This document shows positions 1-12,686 of a stretch of 64,000 nt of DNA, one piece after another. Positions within the stretch are counted from its first letter, which is position 1. Each line of letters begins with the position of its first letter. Location: the NCBI GenBank assembly GCA_009760855.2, contig WPIO01000154.1, positions 551,001-615,000 on the forward strand, in the 5' to 3' direction. This DNA is from Cristatella mucedo (lineage: Eukaryota > Bryozoa > Phylactolaemata > Cristatellidae). A model generated the notes under the pieces. That model saw only the letters and a program-made list of their open reading frames with translations. It was not told the DNA's origin and ran no database searches. The position numbers were made by a program, and so were the translations under genes.

Positions 1-55
1 GAGAGTTTAAAAGCTACCACTTTGCCCTTAAAGATTAATTTTGTTTTTTTTACAG

Positions 56-127
56 AAATTGAAATGAACCGAAGGCGAATCGGTATAATTGCGCTCAACA
101 TGTTTCTCATGGAGCCGTTTCGTAAAG
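56..127 (+). CDS. Candidate internal exon, gene unknown
   Basis: A run of T followed by ACAG at 51-55 makes a strong splice acceptor, and AAAG|GTGAG at 124-132 a strong donor. Between them lie 72 bases open in one useful frame, reading IEMNRRRIGIIALNMFLMEP and a few more residues. I do not recognise the peptide. The upstream part of any such gene lies outside the window, and I could not identify a convincing next exon. A possible one begins at 718 after ATTGCAG. Seen: the splice signals and open frame. Inferred: that it is an exon. Confidence 0.3.
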
Positions 128-2316
128 GTGAGATTAATATGCGACAAGTAAAGATGAGACTTTCGTAAAGTTGAGAAGGGGTCGCGCAATCACATAATCT
201 CGGCCTAAATCTAGCGTAGTTTTGTGACGTGGCATTCGACTGCTAACTCTACCTGTTCCCTTACAACCAGTTTCATTGATGCTATCGCAGGGCTCACTTG
301 CAAATACATTGCAGAATCTCTTTAAATTGAGCTCAATCCCTTACCGTCTCGAGGAACGTCGGAGGCTGTGCTTCAAGTTCTTGTATCGTGAAAGAATATA
401 TCAGCTGAGTAAAAATGTTTCAATGCATTTTTCGTCCTTCACGCCCTCAGCGATTTTCTAAAGCGGATTCGGCCTCGCACCAGAGCCAGACAGGCCTCAG
501 GTCTCATCCGGCCCGGCAGCGATTCTCCTCGAGAGGAGAGGACTCTCAGGACATCTAGGCATTTTGAGATTGCACACCATCCTGGCTCCGTGTCGGAGCT
601 GTAATTGATATCGTCGGTGCTCATTCGTCCCTCGTGGCTGCTCGCACGCTCGCTATAAATGAATCGTTAAAGCTCCTGAGGATTCTCCTACTTCCGGTTC
701 TTTAGGATATTGCAGGACGAGCATGTGAACTTCCGCACCTCCTTCCTCCGCATCGGAATCTTTTACCGGAAAATTCAGCCACATTTAGCCATTCTTAATT
801 AAATTTTTTGCCGATGTATGTGCTCCGAGCTTTCGTAGCATGTCCCTTGAAAGCGAGCTTGTATTTGCTGCGAGAAGACTCCGCATGTCATTGCTAGGCA
901 CCTTGCTAACCAGAGGCCGATGAACTTTCTGCAGGCCCTGTATTTGGCCAAAATAATTGCAAAGAATTGATTTCAATTATTTTTAGGAATTCTAGAGACC
1001 ACTGTATGACGCGAATTGAATTTTTATATTTCTTTACACAGGCTGGAAGCGGCTAGTTGTGATTCGGAGTACACGTCCAAGCGTAAAATATGGCAATGCG
1101 TACTACGCGTCACCAACTAAGAAAAATTGGTACCTACAAACAAAATAAAGATTTTGATAATGTTACTTAATAACGAGATAATGTGGTAATTCGGTTATAA
1201 GATAATCATCATGTGCCCTAAATTCGTGCACTAGATGTGCTGCACTCATTGGGATTTTTTGTAGCAAAGCTATGTTAGCCCCGTGGTTGGCTCTTGTTTG
1301 GAAATATTCATCCAGAGGAAATAATGTATTCCTGTAGATATGCAGCGCGAATCTGATATTCGCTTGGTAAGCATATTTAGCAATATAACTAAACATTCTG
1401 ATTTTGTCGCGAGTGGGCAACGGTGAATCGGCGAATGCAAAATGAATGAATCTTGCCCAAAGTGGTCGCTATGTATGTCGCTATGCTTGCTATGTATGTC
1501 GCTGTACCTGGCAGGCGAGCGAGTGCTACGCAATAAACACACCTCACTGAGCGCGTGCATTTAAACCCCAGTGTACAAATTCCTATTCTTTATCTGTCTT
1601 ATCCCAATCTAAGGCACCTTGGGCTGTATGAATTGAATATGTTTCGCTGTATGAATGCATGCGTTCGAGAACCCGGATGTAGTATCGAGCTTCCTCAATT
1701 CCGAAATTATTATTTATATTAATATGCTAATAAAGCTAACTCCAAAGTTTCAAAAGACTAGCAGCATATTTAAAATATACGGATAACGAGACATGATAGT
1801 AAGATTAAATTGCGGTAAACGCACCGCAGCGAGAATTGCATACAGCTAGCTATAGCAGTGCCACCGCTAAGCGGCATCTCCAAACGCTAGTTGAACATAC
1901 TGTTTCTGCTGGTGAAGACCTAACATCTAGACTCGTCATTGATTGCATACGAAGAAATAAGTTTGGATAGGGAGCTTGGGCAGGAACGCAGCCTCGGCTC
2001 GGCTGTTACCGCTTCAATGGAACATTCGATTGGCGAAAAACTTGTTATGATCTTGGACGCTGTGTCTTTTTGTGCGTCGAATGTTTCTTAAAACCACTTT
2101 TAAATCTCGCGGTTATCTGAATTGGTACCATCTATGAAATGAATATATTCGGCAAGTTTCTTACTGGAAATGAGAAGCTCCATGGAAAAGCCCCATATCC
2201 AGGGGGAGATAAGCCAAAGTTCCCGGACCACCTAGCAGCTCAACAGCGAGGCGCACCGTGATCTTCTTTTGTAAGCGTTCTTACTTGAATCTTACCTGTA
2301 TTGTAAGGGAGGTGTC

Positions 2317-2317
<1 letters not shown>
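128..2317. other. No recognised gene
   Basis: AT-rich DNA with only short open frames (up to about 96 codons), none with a recognisable domain or a consistent pair of splice sites. I see nothing to annotate here. Confidence 0.5.
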
Positions 2318-2318
<1 letters not shown>

Positions 2319-2408
<90 letters not shown>

Positions 2409-2423
2409 AGCTCTCTCTCTCTC
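2319..2423. repeat. (CT)n microsatellite
   Basis: About 105 bases of CT dinucleotide, interrupted once near 2406-2411 by GCTAG. Confidence 0.95.
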
Positions 2424-2558
2424 AACCCACTGTTTTCATGAATATCCAACGCCGTCATTCTTCCTTTCCGCGTTGCTTGCTTCGTCAGCAGTTCTTCTCG
2501 TTTAGCTACTCACTATTTTCAGATTGCCCAATGAAGGTTGACCATTTATTGCGTGCAT

Positions 2559-2625
2559 AATATGTTGTGGAAATATGAAATATGTTGTGGAAAACTTCCT
2601 TGAAATATGTTGTGGAAAACTTCCC
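2559..2625. repeat. Short direct repeats
   Basis: The word AATATGTTGTGGAAA occurs three times within 70 bases, the last two inside a longer shared unit ending in ACTTCC. This is a small local duplication. Confidence 0.7.
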
Positions 2626-2649
2626 ACATTGCCAAGCGCCCTCAATCCA

Positions 2650-2808
2650 CTGTCTTGTTCCAAGGGTAAAGTGCTCCAATAACAATCCAGATGATCAATG
2701 GTTCGAGTCCTACAGTGCCCAATTTTTTATGGCCCACTGCTAGCGGAGGCGATAGCCTCTAAAGCTCTTCAACCGCTACGTAAATGAAGCAGTTTAATCA
2801 GCTAACCT
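2650..2808 (+). mobile_element. SINE-1 copy (tRNA-headed), diverged
   Basis: A box B-like GGTTCGAGTCC is followed by a body shared with the other SINE-1 copies: a cagtg...tttat...gcccactgc segment, then gatagcctctaaagctctt, and an end near tttaatcagcta. The box A side is degraded. Confidence 0.7.
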
Positions 2809-2880
2809 TTAACTTCATTGGGGAACTCAAGGTGCGGGTTACATATGTGTGTGTGTATATGCAAGCACTTATTCATACTA

Positions 2881-4530
2881 CTAATAATAATAATACACTT
2901 GATAAATCGTCCTCAGAAAACTCAATCTCTTTCTAGGGGCTCTACATTTTCTGAAAAGGGAAACCCAATCGAATGGTTAATGGCAGCATGCTCAATGTCA
3001 AGCATACCATGGTTAGGGGTGACATGCACACGGTCAGCATGCAAATATAGATTAGTGGCAGCATGCAGAGTGTCAGCACACTAATGCACATAAAGGACGA
3101 ATCACATGGACCCACTAAACGCTGCCATAAATGAGTTCGTTTTCAAGTTCTTTGTAAATGTGGTCAAGTCGGGGGATGTTGTGACGCAACTAAGGAGTGA
3201 GCTCCAGACATTGGGAGCATACGAACTAAATGCAGGGTTTCCAAAGGATTTGAGGTTTTTACGAGGTATTGGTAGACTGTTGTATTCCGAAAAGCGGGTG
3301 GTACGATGTTTGGTCTGGTGGAGGAGTAGATCTGAGAGATAGGCTGGAGCCACAGAATGAATGAACCTAAAAACGAGCGACAAAACCTTAAAGTCGATCC
3401 GTTGCTTGACTGGTAGCCAGTGCAGGTCGGCGGGAAGTAGTGTGGTGTGGCAACTGCGACGCTCACGATAGACAAGCCTAGCTGCAGAGTTTTGCACGAG
3501 CTGAAAGTGCCTGATTGCACATGCCGGTAAGCCAGCCAGCAGTGACGTACAGAGGTCAAGACGAGATGTTACAAATGCATGGACCAAATAAGATGTGGTA
3601 TCCTTATGTAAACAAGCCCGAGTTTTAGCAATGTTATGTTGCTAAAAGCAGGCAGACTTGACTGTGACGCTGATTTGATTATCTAACGAAAGGTCACTTA
3701 GGAACATGACACCTAGATTTCGTGGAGATTCTACCGTATATATGCTGGCAGAGCCGATTTTGAGCACTAGTCTTTCCAATTTCTGAATCGCACTTGGCTC
3801 GCCCATAATTAGTAAGTAAGTTTGATCTTCATTCAATTTAAGACAACTTGCTGCTATCCATGCGCGGATGTCATCAATACATGCAGCAAGGGTGCTGAGA
3901 GAATTCGATGTGCTCGAAGGCTGGTAGGGATCGAAGCAAAGGTACCCCTGAGAGTCATCCGCATAGAAGTGAAAGCCTGATTGTGCTTGGCAATTACATC
4001 GGCAAGAGAAAGAATATAAACCGTGAAAAGAACCGGATCTAGTACGGAGCCCTGACGTACTCCATATTTCATAGGGGCCTAGGATGACCTTTGTCCATTC
4101 ACATCAATACTCTCGAATCTCCCACTGAGATAGGACCTGAACCATGGAATAACAGTGCCAGTGATGCCCAGGCGAGACGAGAGGTGCTCAAGAAGAACTT
4201 AGTGATCGATAGAATCAAAAGCTGCCGATAGATCAAGCAAAACAAGCAGAGATACGACCCACGTCGTTTTACACCCTAAGCAATGCTGATTCTGTGGAGT
4301 GACCACCTCTAAAGCAAGACTGGTAGCTACTCGCAAGGTTTGAAGTTTCAATATGAGTTCCGCTGGTCTGCCAAGACTCGTTACAGTTTCCTTGATAGGA
4401 ATGGTAGAAGGGAGACTGGGCGGTAGTAGATCAAGTTCTCTTAGTCTAGTGTTGCTTTCTTGAGAAGTGGCCTGACTACAGTTTTTTTTTGGAAAGTTAT
4501 GGGACATGACCTGAGGCCAATAACATTATA
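2881..4530 (-). mobile_element. LINE-A fragment, 3' half of a CR1/L2-like element
   Basis: Read on the minus strand, the frames give pieces of a non-LTR reverse transcriptase. In order these are DLSAAFDSIDH, a [17 protein letters not shown] block, and the C-terminal block [20 protein letters not shown]...[17 protein letters not shown]...SLKTNSFMAAFSGSM-like, followed by a 3' UTR and an (ATT)n tail at 2881-2896. Frameshifts and stops break it, and the 5' half with the endonuclease is missing. The blocks match the CR1/L2/jockey group of LINEs as I know them. It is not active. Confidence 0.85.
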
Positions 4531-5590
4531 ATGATGTTAGTTATGCATGGCAGCAGCATTATTAGCCTATCTTAAAAAATGTAAAGCCTTCTGACTAGAA
4601 ATTACATATTTTCTAGTGCATGTCAAATATGTTTTATGCTTAACATAAGGCTCTTCTTCTTTGCTTTAAAAATGGTAGTGCTCAAGTGCTTTAAAGTTGC
4701 ACCCACTAACGAGAGATTTTTATTTCGTTATTCTGTTAAAATTACATAAAAATCGAAAGGTTCCTTAAAAATTCACGCGGCTAAGATGAGACTATCTAAT
4801 GCTTGAAGATAGACTAGTTGTAGTCTTACCGATTCTAGATGCAATATGAATAAATCTTTAATAGCACTTTAATTTAAAAAGCGAGATTTAAAAAACTGGC
4901 ATATCACACGGGTATCTTCAATTGAATTTTAAAGAGCTGCACTGAATTTTCTTTATGACGAGACATTTTCGGTATCCCTTATATATGCTTTAGGTTTTAT
5001 GTGGCATTCCAACAAAGGCTGCAGCATGAAAATATTTCATTTTTCAGCGCTCAATGCCAGAAGTCAAAAAAAGTACTGTAACTATTCTATTTTAAGTACA
5101 TTGCCAGCTTAAGCATGTTCAAGCATGCATGAATGCCGAATACAAAGATCTCGTACAGCAAACGTATTTCTCTATTTTTTTCGTCTACATGCTTCGTTGA
5201 TAATTCCACCGTTCTATTACCAGTGCTGGAACATAGCGTACAGTATCTGAGAGAAAGCGACCTTACATTCGCGAGGAAAGCCATTTTTGGACCACCTCGT
5301 GAGATATTGAGGAACGCCAGGAAAAAAGGCCAGCTCACGGACGCTCGAGTCTGCAGAAAACTGCAGCTTTCTGCTTCCGAGGACGTGGAGGTTATTTGTG
5401 ACCCTGCACAATTAGAAGCGCTGGGTGATCTGCATCTGCAGATGATGATCTGCAGATGTAGGCATTCCCTCAATGCTACCAAGAAAACAATCGGTAAGTC
5501 AATAAGAGCTAAATTACAGCATTACAACTCTCACGGCTGTAGGAAAGACTGCACTCCTTGATGACCTCGTTAGTACCTGGCGCTGATTTG
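4531..5590. other. No recognised gene; one unexplained ORF
   Basis: AT-rich at first. A 142-codon plus-strand open frame at 5133-5561 is the longest here. It is fairly lysine/arginine-rich, matches nothing I know, and contains a perfect 12-base palindrome CATCTGCAGATG near 5433. I do not call it a gene. Confidence 0.4.
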
Positions 5591-5599
5591 GCCCATTGC

Positions 5600-5748
5600 T
5601 AAGCCTTTAAAGACTGAGGTCGAGGTGAATTCAGTAGATAAACAAGGTCGTGGGCTCTAGCCCCGTGGCACATGTGAAATACCCGAATAGAGATTAAGTC
5701 ATCTTAGGGCGCTATACAAATGAATTCCATTCACTTATTTTCGTAGAG
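5600..5748 (+). mobile_element. SINE-2 copy
   Basis: Shares with other SINE-2 copies the segment aaggtcgtgggctctagccc (box B region), then gcacatgtgaa, then gaatagagattaagt...gggcgct and an end near acaaatgaatt. The box A half is degraded. Confidence 0.75.
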
Positions 5749-6099
5749 ATTATTAGAGAACAGTTGTTTAGCTGAAAGTGTTTAAGTGTCGCCTTTATTG
5801 CTTACCTATAAAAATGATACATTGTATTAGAAGACTTAGTTTTTCAATTGGCAAAACCCGAAAGTCATCTGCAGGAGGACTGAAGTCGAACGAGCTTAAG
5901 GAGCTAGACCACGCGAACGGAACCGGATATCTATGGACTACTGGTCGATTGGCTCAACCAGTCATTAACCGCCGGCCTCACTGCCGTTAACGTGACTCAC
6001 ATGGAGGTACCTTTACGGAAGCGGTACCTTTATACGGAGGTAACGCCTAAATAGGACCTACGTCTACACAGGAGCCTGCTCATCGTTGTCACTCTAGTT
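5749..6099. other. Unassigned spacer
   Basis: About 350 bases between a SINE-2 copy and LINE fragments, with a 70-codon open frame of no recognisable kind. Confidence 0.4.
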
Positions 6100-6335
6100 A
6101 TGTGTAAACCTTGAACTACTCAGAAATTGGAAAAACTATCCCTAAAAGTGGGCTCGAACATCACATCTCCTGTAGCGGCGCCTGCACAAATCTACTTGTC
6201 CTTTTCCAAAGTGACCTTTCACTTGATGACCACATCTACTCTACGGTAAATTATGTCAACTTTCAGCTATGAACAATAGCAAAAATTCTGGCTCTGCCAG
6301 AGAAACATTCGACAGAGATCTTACGTAAAGATAAC
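6100..6335 (+). mobile_element. LINE-A fragment, reverse transcriptase C-terminal side
   Basis: In broken frames it resembles the LINE-A stretch for FQSDLSLDDHISSTVKSAYF (here nearly ...tttccaaagtgacctttcacttgatgacc...). It ends abruptly where LINE-B sequence starts, so it is a composite with the next feature. Confidence 0.65.
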
Positions 6336-6600
6336 CACTCTCCTACTGCCGACTATGGCACATCCTTTTCAGCGGTCCTGAGCTGCTACTTCCATGCTAC
6401 TCACTACCTCAACTGCTCTCCTGACTCAGCTATGCTTCCCACTTTCTCTTTGTTGCGTGAGACGAAGTCTGTTGGCTACCGAATGAGTACCGAAAGCCGT
6501 TTAGGCTGTGAGTGCGCTATACAAAACTCTCCTGCGTAACACCCACATGGTCTTTGTGACTTTGTGGAGTTACAGACGGATATACATTACATTATATGAC
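6336..6600 (+). mobile_element. LINE-B 3' end
   Basis: Encodes the broken end of the LINE-B C-terminal block (...ctactgccgactatggcac..., ETKSVGYRM-like) and the typical 3' UTR with gactttgtggagttacagacgg and a short TACATTACATTA tail. Confidence 0.8.
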
Positions 6601-6689
6601 AGCCAAGCTGCCTTCACGATAGGCGTTTATACAAGAGGAACAGTAGCGCCCTACTCGTACGTCTTCCAGCCTATGCAGTTGGAAGCTTA

Positions 6690-7090
6690 CAGATCGAGTA
6701 AAACTGACAATGGGCTGGCGTGTCGTGAACATCAATGCTGTTGCATTACACCACTTCTCACGACCTGCACCGAGTACAAACTAAGCAGCGTATCAACTCT
6801 AAGGACTTGACACTCAATTGTACGTCTCCTAATTCTCTTGTTCCGGCCAACCAGTCGGAAAAACTTTCCAGTCAGACTCCCTCTCATACTCCCAACCGGT
6901 CCTCCGCCTCTCCAGTCGTTTGGCTGACCCTCTAGCCAATGTCAAATCCTTTGAAGACTGCATCATCAGCTTTTGCTATCCAAAGCTTGGAACTCGCTAC
7001 CCATTGACATAACGCTGTCCCCTGACTTGACAATTAAAAACAAGCTGAAGTTACATCTGCTCCTCACAGTATTTGCTGGACCTGTGTGAT
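6690..7090 (+). mobile_element. LINE-A fragment, heavily decayed
   Basis: Fragments equivalent to the [20 protein letters not shown] region can be read across several frames, followed by pieces matching AWNSLP and DLTTFK. Many frameshifts; no tail is seen. Confidence 0.6.
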
Positions 7091-7600
7091 TTGTCCTTTG
7101 TGCGTCTATTTGTCCGGACTCTGTACATGTTATTACTGACCAATGGACAAGCTGTCTGTCCAGAATATGTTAAGTTCCCAGAAACAGACGATATTCTCTT
7201 AAATTTCTACACAGATTTCGTACCGTTGCTATTTATTCTCTGTTGTGACATGCGGTATAACCGGAGTCCGGTTTAACATTCCTCAATTAGTCGGGAAAAT
7301 CCTTAGGGAGGAGGTCCCTTGCACGTCTTTCCTCTCTCTATGAGTGCGACCACACAGCGCCTGTCTTAGCTACCAGTGCTTTCCCTTAAGCTGCGTCTGC
7401 ACTGGAATAATTCCGAATCGAGACACCCGAGAACTTGAGGCTACATCGTAAGTTTTACTGGCTATGGTCTGGGACTGGTGAATGCCGGGAAAGATCGGAG
7501 TCTCGCGGTTTGAGTTCAAGGAACTAGCCATACGGTCTGATTCTTGGTGGTAGATTAGCGACTACTGAGGCAGCCGACCGATCAGGAGCAAGCCCAAAAA
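7091..7600. other. No recognised gene
   Basis: A 67-codon open frame at 7073-7276 and nothing else of note. Confidence 0.4.
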
Positions 7601-7605
7601 GCAAC

Positions 7606-7636
7606 ATGGACGCCGCCTTCGCTGACGTGTTGAATG
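7606..7636 (+). CDS. Candidate first coding exon
   Basis: An ATG in a good start context (AGCAACATGG) opens MDAAFADVLN and runs into a strong donor, AATG|GTGAGAG. I found no convincing second exon, so this is only a start-plus-donor pattern. A chance occurrence is quite possible. Confidence 0.2.
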
Positions 7637-7971
7637 GTGAGAGTAGTTTGTACAAATACACGAGTTCCGCCTCCTCCCTACACTGTCGTCTACACTTACT
7701 AAATGCAACAGTGAGTAGTAGTCCCTTTTGGGTAGGCGGCCGCGGATAGGTGTTCGTGAACAGCTGCTGTTCTGTTTCCGTTTGCTGGTAGAGTAGAAAC
7801 TTAACGACCTTCACCGTAACGAGATCTCTCTTGCTTCCAACCAAGAGCGGACGCACGAGCCACAGCCCGACAACGAGGCCAGTCTCAACTTGGAACTGCC
7901 ACACAGTGTAAATATGGCTGTTTCGGCTGCAGCTCGTAATCAAGGCGAGTTCACGGATGTCTTGAAATGTC

Positions 7972-8015
7972 TCGAACCCGAAATGTTCGAACCCGAAATG
8001 TTCGAACCCGATAGT
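7972..8015. repeat. 15-bp direct repeat, three copies
   Basis: The unit TCGAACCCGAAATGT occurs twice in tandem, followed by a third shortened copy, TCGAACCCGATAGT. Confidence 0.9.
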
Positions 8016-8324
8016 TCGCCAGTGTAAGCGAATCTTTATAGTATCGTGAGTGTGACCACGTAGTGTGTGTCTATCGACCCGCCGTTTCCCCTGTAAGCTT
8101 CACGAATGTGACCTCCCAGTGCGTTTCTTACCTGCCTGCACGACGTGCTGTCCGTTGGAGCTTCGCGGCCACGCGGCCACTGGCGGCTGGTGAGCACCTC
8201 AGCCACAGCAGCCCAGCGCTGGCCGGTACGACCCTTCGCCTACGAGCCGACCAAGCCAGGCTCAGAAGCAATCCCGCCAGTTCAAGCTCGTTAGCATGAC
8301 GTCAGCCTCGATGGCACACCGAGC

Positions 8325-8478
8325 AAGATGGCTGTTTTTCACGACCTCAATCCCGAGCTCGTAGGTTCTAGTCCTTCGGCGGGCGGTCCTTTATTGCCGT
8401 TGCAAGCGGTGGTGATAGCCTGTAAGGCTTTTCTGTCGCTATAAAAAGAGGCCGTCAAATCAGCTAGTTGTGTGACAT
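8325..8478 (+). mobile_element. SINE-1 copy
   Basis: Reads tttttcacgacctc...gtaggttctagtcc (box B region), then tcctttattgcc, gcaagcggtggtgatagcc and a 3' end of cgtcaaatcagctag. The same order is seen in the copies near 30.5, 45.0 and 55.2 kb. Confidence 0.85.
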
Positions 8479-9039
8479 GTATCGAGCCATCTTCCCGCTG
8501 CAATCAGGCTCGTATGATTGACAGCCCTCTCTGCACATTGGCGGGCAGGCAGCAGCCTCAGCGAAGTCTGGCTGCAAAGATCTCACAGAGCCGCCGCGAG
8601 TTGCAAGTTCTCTGAATCTTTACTAGACAGACAGGTAGGTGCAGCTCTGTAGCAGGTGGTCTTTTGACAACTTATCCACGCACAAAAGTAGCTCTATTTC
8701 TTTAGCACTCTCCGGTTGGTCGGTGGTGCACTGAATTGCCTTCGTGCTCCAAGTTAGTCGGTTAATAACACCACATTAATGAGCCGAACATTCCAGTGCA
8801 GCAAATTCAGATCTTGATATAAGTGGGATATCTCTGACTCGTTTAAGCTCAGGAATGTGTCCTTTTGCATTTGTGACAAAATCGCAGGGCATGTCAATTT
8901 TAGGAAACTCGGAAAGAAAAGTCTAAGCAATAATCTCTCGGATTGACAGCTTGTTTCTTAGCCGCGAACCCTGTGATGACGCCCCACGGTCACATGTATT
9001 CATCTTTTTATGCTGCCGTTCTCAGAGTCCGAACTGACA
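8479..9039. other. No recognised gene
   Basis: About 560 bases between a SINE-1 and a LINE-B fragment. I see no gene or element. Confidence 0.4.
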
Positions 9040-9460
9040 TATAGCTGTATGACTGCTTTGGGTCTGTTCGCGCCCTCAGGTCCTGTGTGGACAATAAATT
9101 AGCTGTCCCATTCCTCCGCTTAAAGACAGTTGGCGACAGAAGCTTTAGCTCTGCAGGTCCTAGACTGTGGAACTCGCTTCCACAATTCTTACGAGACGAC
9201 ATCTACTCTCCAACTGCCGACTATGGCACATCTTTTTCAGCGGTCCTGAACTGCTACTTCTATGCTACTCACTACCTTAACTGCTCTCCTAACTCTGCTA
9301 TGCTTCCCACTTTCTCTTTGTTGCGTGAGACGAAGTCTGTTGGCTACCGAATGCAAACCGAAAGCCGCTTAGGCTGTGAGTGGGCTATACAAAACTCTCC
9401 TGCGTAACACTCACATGGTCTTTTTGACTTTGTGGAGTTACTGACGGAGATACATACATG
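9040..9460 (+). mobile_element. LINE-B 3' fragment
   Basis: The open frame 9087-9407 encodes the LINE-B C-terminal block (DNKLAVPFLRLKTVGDRSF, SSAGPRLWNSLPQFLRDD, then ETKSVGYRM and AIQNSPA before the stop). It is followed by gactttgtggagttactgacggagatacatacat. Seven other copies in the window end in the same way. Confidence 0.9.
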
Positions 9461-10028
9461 GACATGCGACTGCCGAAGTCTCATGTCTTCTCTCTACTCT
9501 GGTCTCGATTTCAGATTCAGCCTGCAGCATCTGAAAATTCAGCAACATCTGAACAACAACAACAGCCTGCAGCGTCTCATTTAGCAATACTTGAAGTGCC
9601 TTCGGACGATACCACGGACCAATGAAGTGAGTGGAGCAAGTCTTCTGCTCTGTCCAGCGTTTACCACTTGCGTCCGATGTTAACCAGCTTGCACCACCCC
9701 CGTGCCTTCGAGCAGCAGTATGAATCACCATACGCGCTACCGACAAACATGAATCATTCACATTCGTTACCGTTTGGTGAAAATCAGCAGCGCATACAAA
9801 GCCAAAAACGCTATTGCTGCATGTCAACGCAGAGCGAAAAACGCTGAACGTTTTACGTGAATCGGAGATTAGCTACCCAGAAGACACACACGACATTATT
9901 AAGCATGAGTCTTTGGACTCACGCTATTCGTTAGCCATTTTTGTAACTGTTTCCATTTTGTTAAGTGCTAAATTAACCTTTTTCAGGAGATTGATCCGAT
10001 TTAGTGAGTGCGGCTTGCCAACTCAATG
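9461..10028. other. No recognised gene
   Basis: Two small open frames on opposite strands; neither is recognised. Confidence 0.4.
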
Positions 10029-10165
10029 ACTAGGCAAAATGCTGCCCTGGTTTAGTCCAGGAGTTTATAAGCTTTCCGTGGACGACCAAGGTCGTGGGTC
10101 GATCTCACTTCGGTATATGTTAAATTCTCTTATGGCGCTACACAGATGAACTGTATTTACATATA
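10029..10165 (+). mobile_element. SINE-2 copy, diverged
   Basis: Contains ctggtttagtccagg (box A region), accaaggtcgtgggtcgatc (box B region) and a 3' end ttctcttatggcgctacacagatgaa, which matches the SINE-2 tail. Confidence 0.7.
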
Positions 10166-10334
10166 CGCTATATAATGGTTAGTGACTCGATCTCATCTGC
10201 TGCCTCGTTCTAGTAGCTATTGTCAGCAGTTAGCTTCGGAGCCTCTCGCGAACCATCTGCCGGCCATCATCGTCACTAAGCGTACTGCACTGCCTATTTA
10301 GTCTTGGTTTATCTAAATTATTCAACAGTGTCAG

Positions 10335-10498
10335 AACGCATTATCACATAAAAGACGAATCACGCGGACCCACTAAATGTTGTGATAAATAGGTGCGTTT
10401 TTAATTTTTTTTTAAACGTGGTCAAGTCAGGGGACGTCATGACGAAAGTCGGGAGTGAGCTCCAGGCTTTGGGAGCATACTAACTAAAGGCACTATTG
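10335..10498 (-). mobile_element. LINE-A C-terminal fragment
   Basis: On the minus strand it corresponds to the end of the LINE-A ORF ([12 protein letters not shown]...DLTTF...) and the first bases of its 3' UTR. Confidence 0.8.
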
Positions 10499-12600
10499 AA
10501 GACGAGCCAGCAGCTGGCACGATGCCAATTTATTTCCTTCCAAACGGTGGGCCGCAACCCCCCCCCCCGCACAACACCCCTCTTTCTATGACCTTCAGTT
10601 GCAATGCAGTTTCCCTTCTCTTAACTTTTGTAATATGCTGGAATCAAAAATAGTCAAAAAATCAAAATCAAAAAGACAGCTTCAAAGTGAAATGCAGCCA
10701 TGCCAAGTCGGCAATAAACTCATAGCTAGCTAGAAACGCCTCCCCCCCAGAGGCCCTCCCATTAAGCAGTTCAATGCACCTAGACGCGAAAATTGACCTA
10801 GGGACGGAGGTAGTAATCTCGTATGGTCAAATCTTTGATCCGTCCCAGGACCGTGGCAGGTCATTACAACTACCTTGCTTTATGATTAAGAGCCCCAGTG
10901 CGATCGTTCAGCCATCGCACAGCACAAAGCTGGGTGACGGCGGAAGTAAAGGCAGACTTAGATAGAAAGTATGATGTGACACGGATGTGACAGCTAAGCT
11001 GCATGGTTTTCTGCCCTTTGCCAGAAACTAGTGCCCCGGAGATAATTTGAAAACTCGCTACCCTCGCTTTGCTTTCATGGCACAAAGCCCTTATGCACCC
11101 TTGCGGCTCGAAGTGCTGGCGTCTGTGTCCTGTTCAAGCCACATCCGGCGCCCGTGTCCTGTTCTTGCCACATTCGATGTCTGTGGCCTATGCTGGCCAC
11201 ATCTGGTTCCGCTTTCGTTGAAGGCAAGACGGGAAGTTGCTAATGGCAGCTTGCCATGTGGCGCGGACTTATTGCTACCCATCCGCTCTGCCAAGACGGC
11301 TCCGCCTGTTATCACTCGAGTTACCTGTTCTGTCTTGCAGTGGAACACAAGTTATTTTCTGTTATTAACTTAACTTCGCTCACTGCGATAGTTGGTCGTG
11401 TTTTTGGTGGTCCTCCCAAGCACTTCGAAAGAATACTGACGTAGTAATACCAGAAATATCTCGCGGTTTGCCGCTCAGTGCCCCTAAAAGTAAGTGGTGA
11501 AGTAACTTATTGGCCAGCAAGACCCTTCGCCGCCCGTCCGCAAAGGTTTCGCGGGTCACATTAAGGTCAAGGCTCAGCCCCGCGCATAAAAATCTCCCTA
11601 TTTAAGAGTATGAATGCGTTCTATATGGCTCGATCATGTGTTATAAAAGCCTGCATTCAATTTCTATTTATCAAAAAGGCTCGGGTTTTTTCATATTTCT
11701 ATTGACGTCGCTTATCCGTTCCCGTCGTGCATCTCTCTCCCTCCTTCTGTGAAGAGCGTTATTTGCGTTTTTCATAGTGAGCGTTTTTTCTTGTAGCGGC
11801 GGAGAATAAAGCAGGAAACGACCAGGAGGACGTAGCTCATGCGGTTGCCCAAATGACCGAGTTGTAGCACAGCCGACATGCCATCTGGGAAAGTAAATGA
11901 AAAACTAATTGCCTGTGTGCTTATGCGAATGCATATAGTCTATATTCTTATCAGTTAAATTTAAAATGGTCTCCTCGCTAATTTATGTGCTTGCACAAAC
12001 CTAAGTGTGTACGTCCTTTGCACCTACTTCAGATGAACAATTGACAACCTTGAATATATCACTCTGTCGAGAAGCTCTATTGTATTAGACACAGCTACGA
12101 CTGATCAATAAGTACGCTTGCATCAGTCTCATAAATATTGCTTACTGCACTTATTTGCCACCATCGCACTCACAGAGCTTTACTGCAATCTTTATGTTTA
12201 ATACTAGGATAATATCTTACGCTGCTTGTGAGAACGGGTCGACATCTGACTGCACAACTAATTGCTTAGCGATTGCTTCGCTAAGCTTTCATAATAATAA
12301 TAATAATAATTCATCTGCATAGTGCCCTCAGAGAACAAAGACGCTTTCTAGGAGGCACTTTGCAGGTGCTGTACAGACAGCATTAACGAATGATCGGGGG
12401 TAACATCCGTAAGTAGCATGCACAGTGTAAGAAAGCTCACGAAGGCCGAGCCGTAAAGACCCGCTAAATGAATCACGCCAAAACTGACAGCGCCCCCACC
12501 AGCAGAGCATAGAACGAACAACGGCTGGCTGGACGGAGACTTTCACGTTGTTGCAACGCAGCAGGCGCACACCCTTCCTTCCTCCTCCGGAGGCAAGTAT
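10499..12600. other. No recognised gene
   Basis: Contains a C-run at 10559-10568, a 108-codon unrecognised open frame at 11047-11373, and a degenerate repeat at about 11125-11205 in which gtgtcctgtt...gccacat recurs. An (ATA)n tract lies at 12290-12310. Confidence 0.4.
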
Positions 12601-12686
12601 TTCGCCCCAGCTCCGAGCGCCATTAGCCAGAGGTCGAGGCGCTGCTGGCGTGCACTTGTAACCGGGTTCCAGGGGTCAAAGGCTAA

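Noticed and set aside
5133-5561. 142-codon open frame as a gene
   Set aside because: No recognisable domain, no splice context and no neighbouring exons; kept only as a note.
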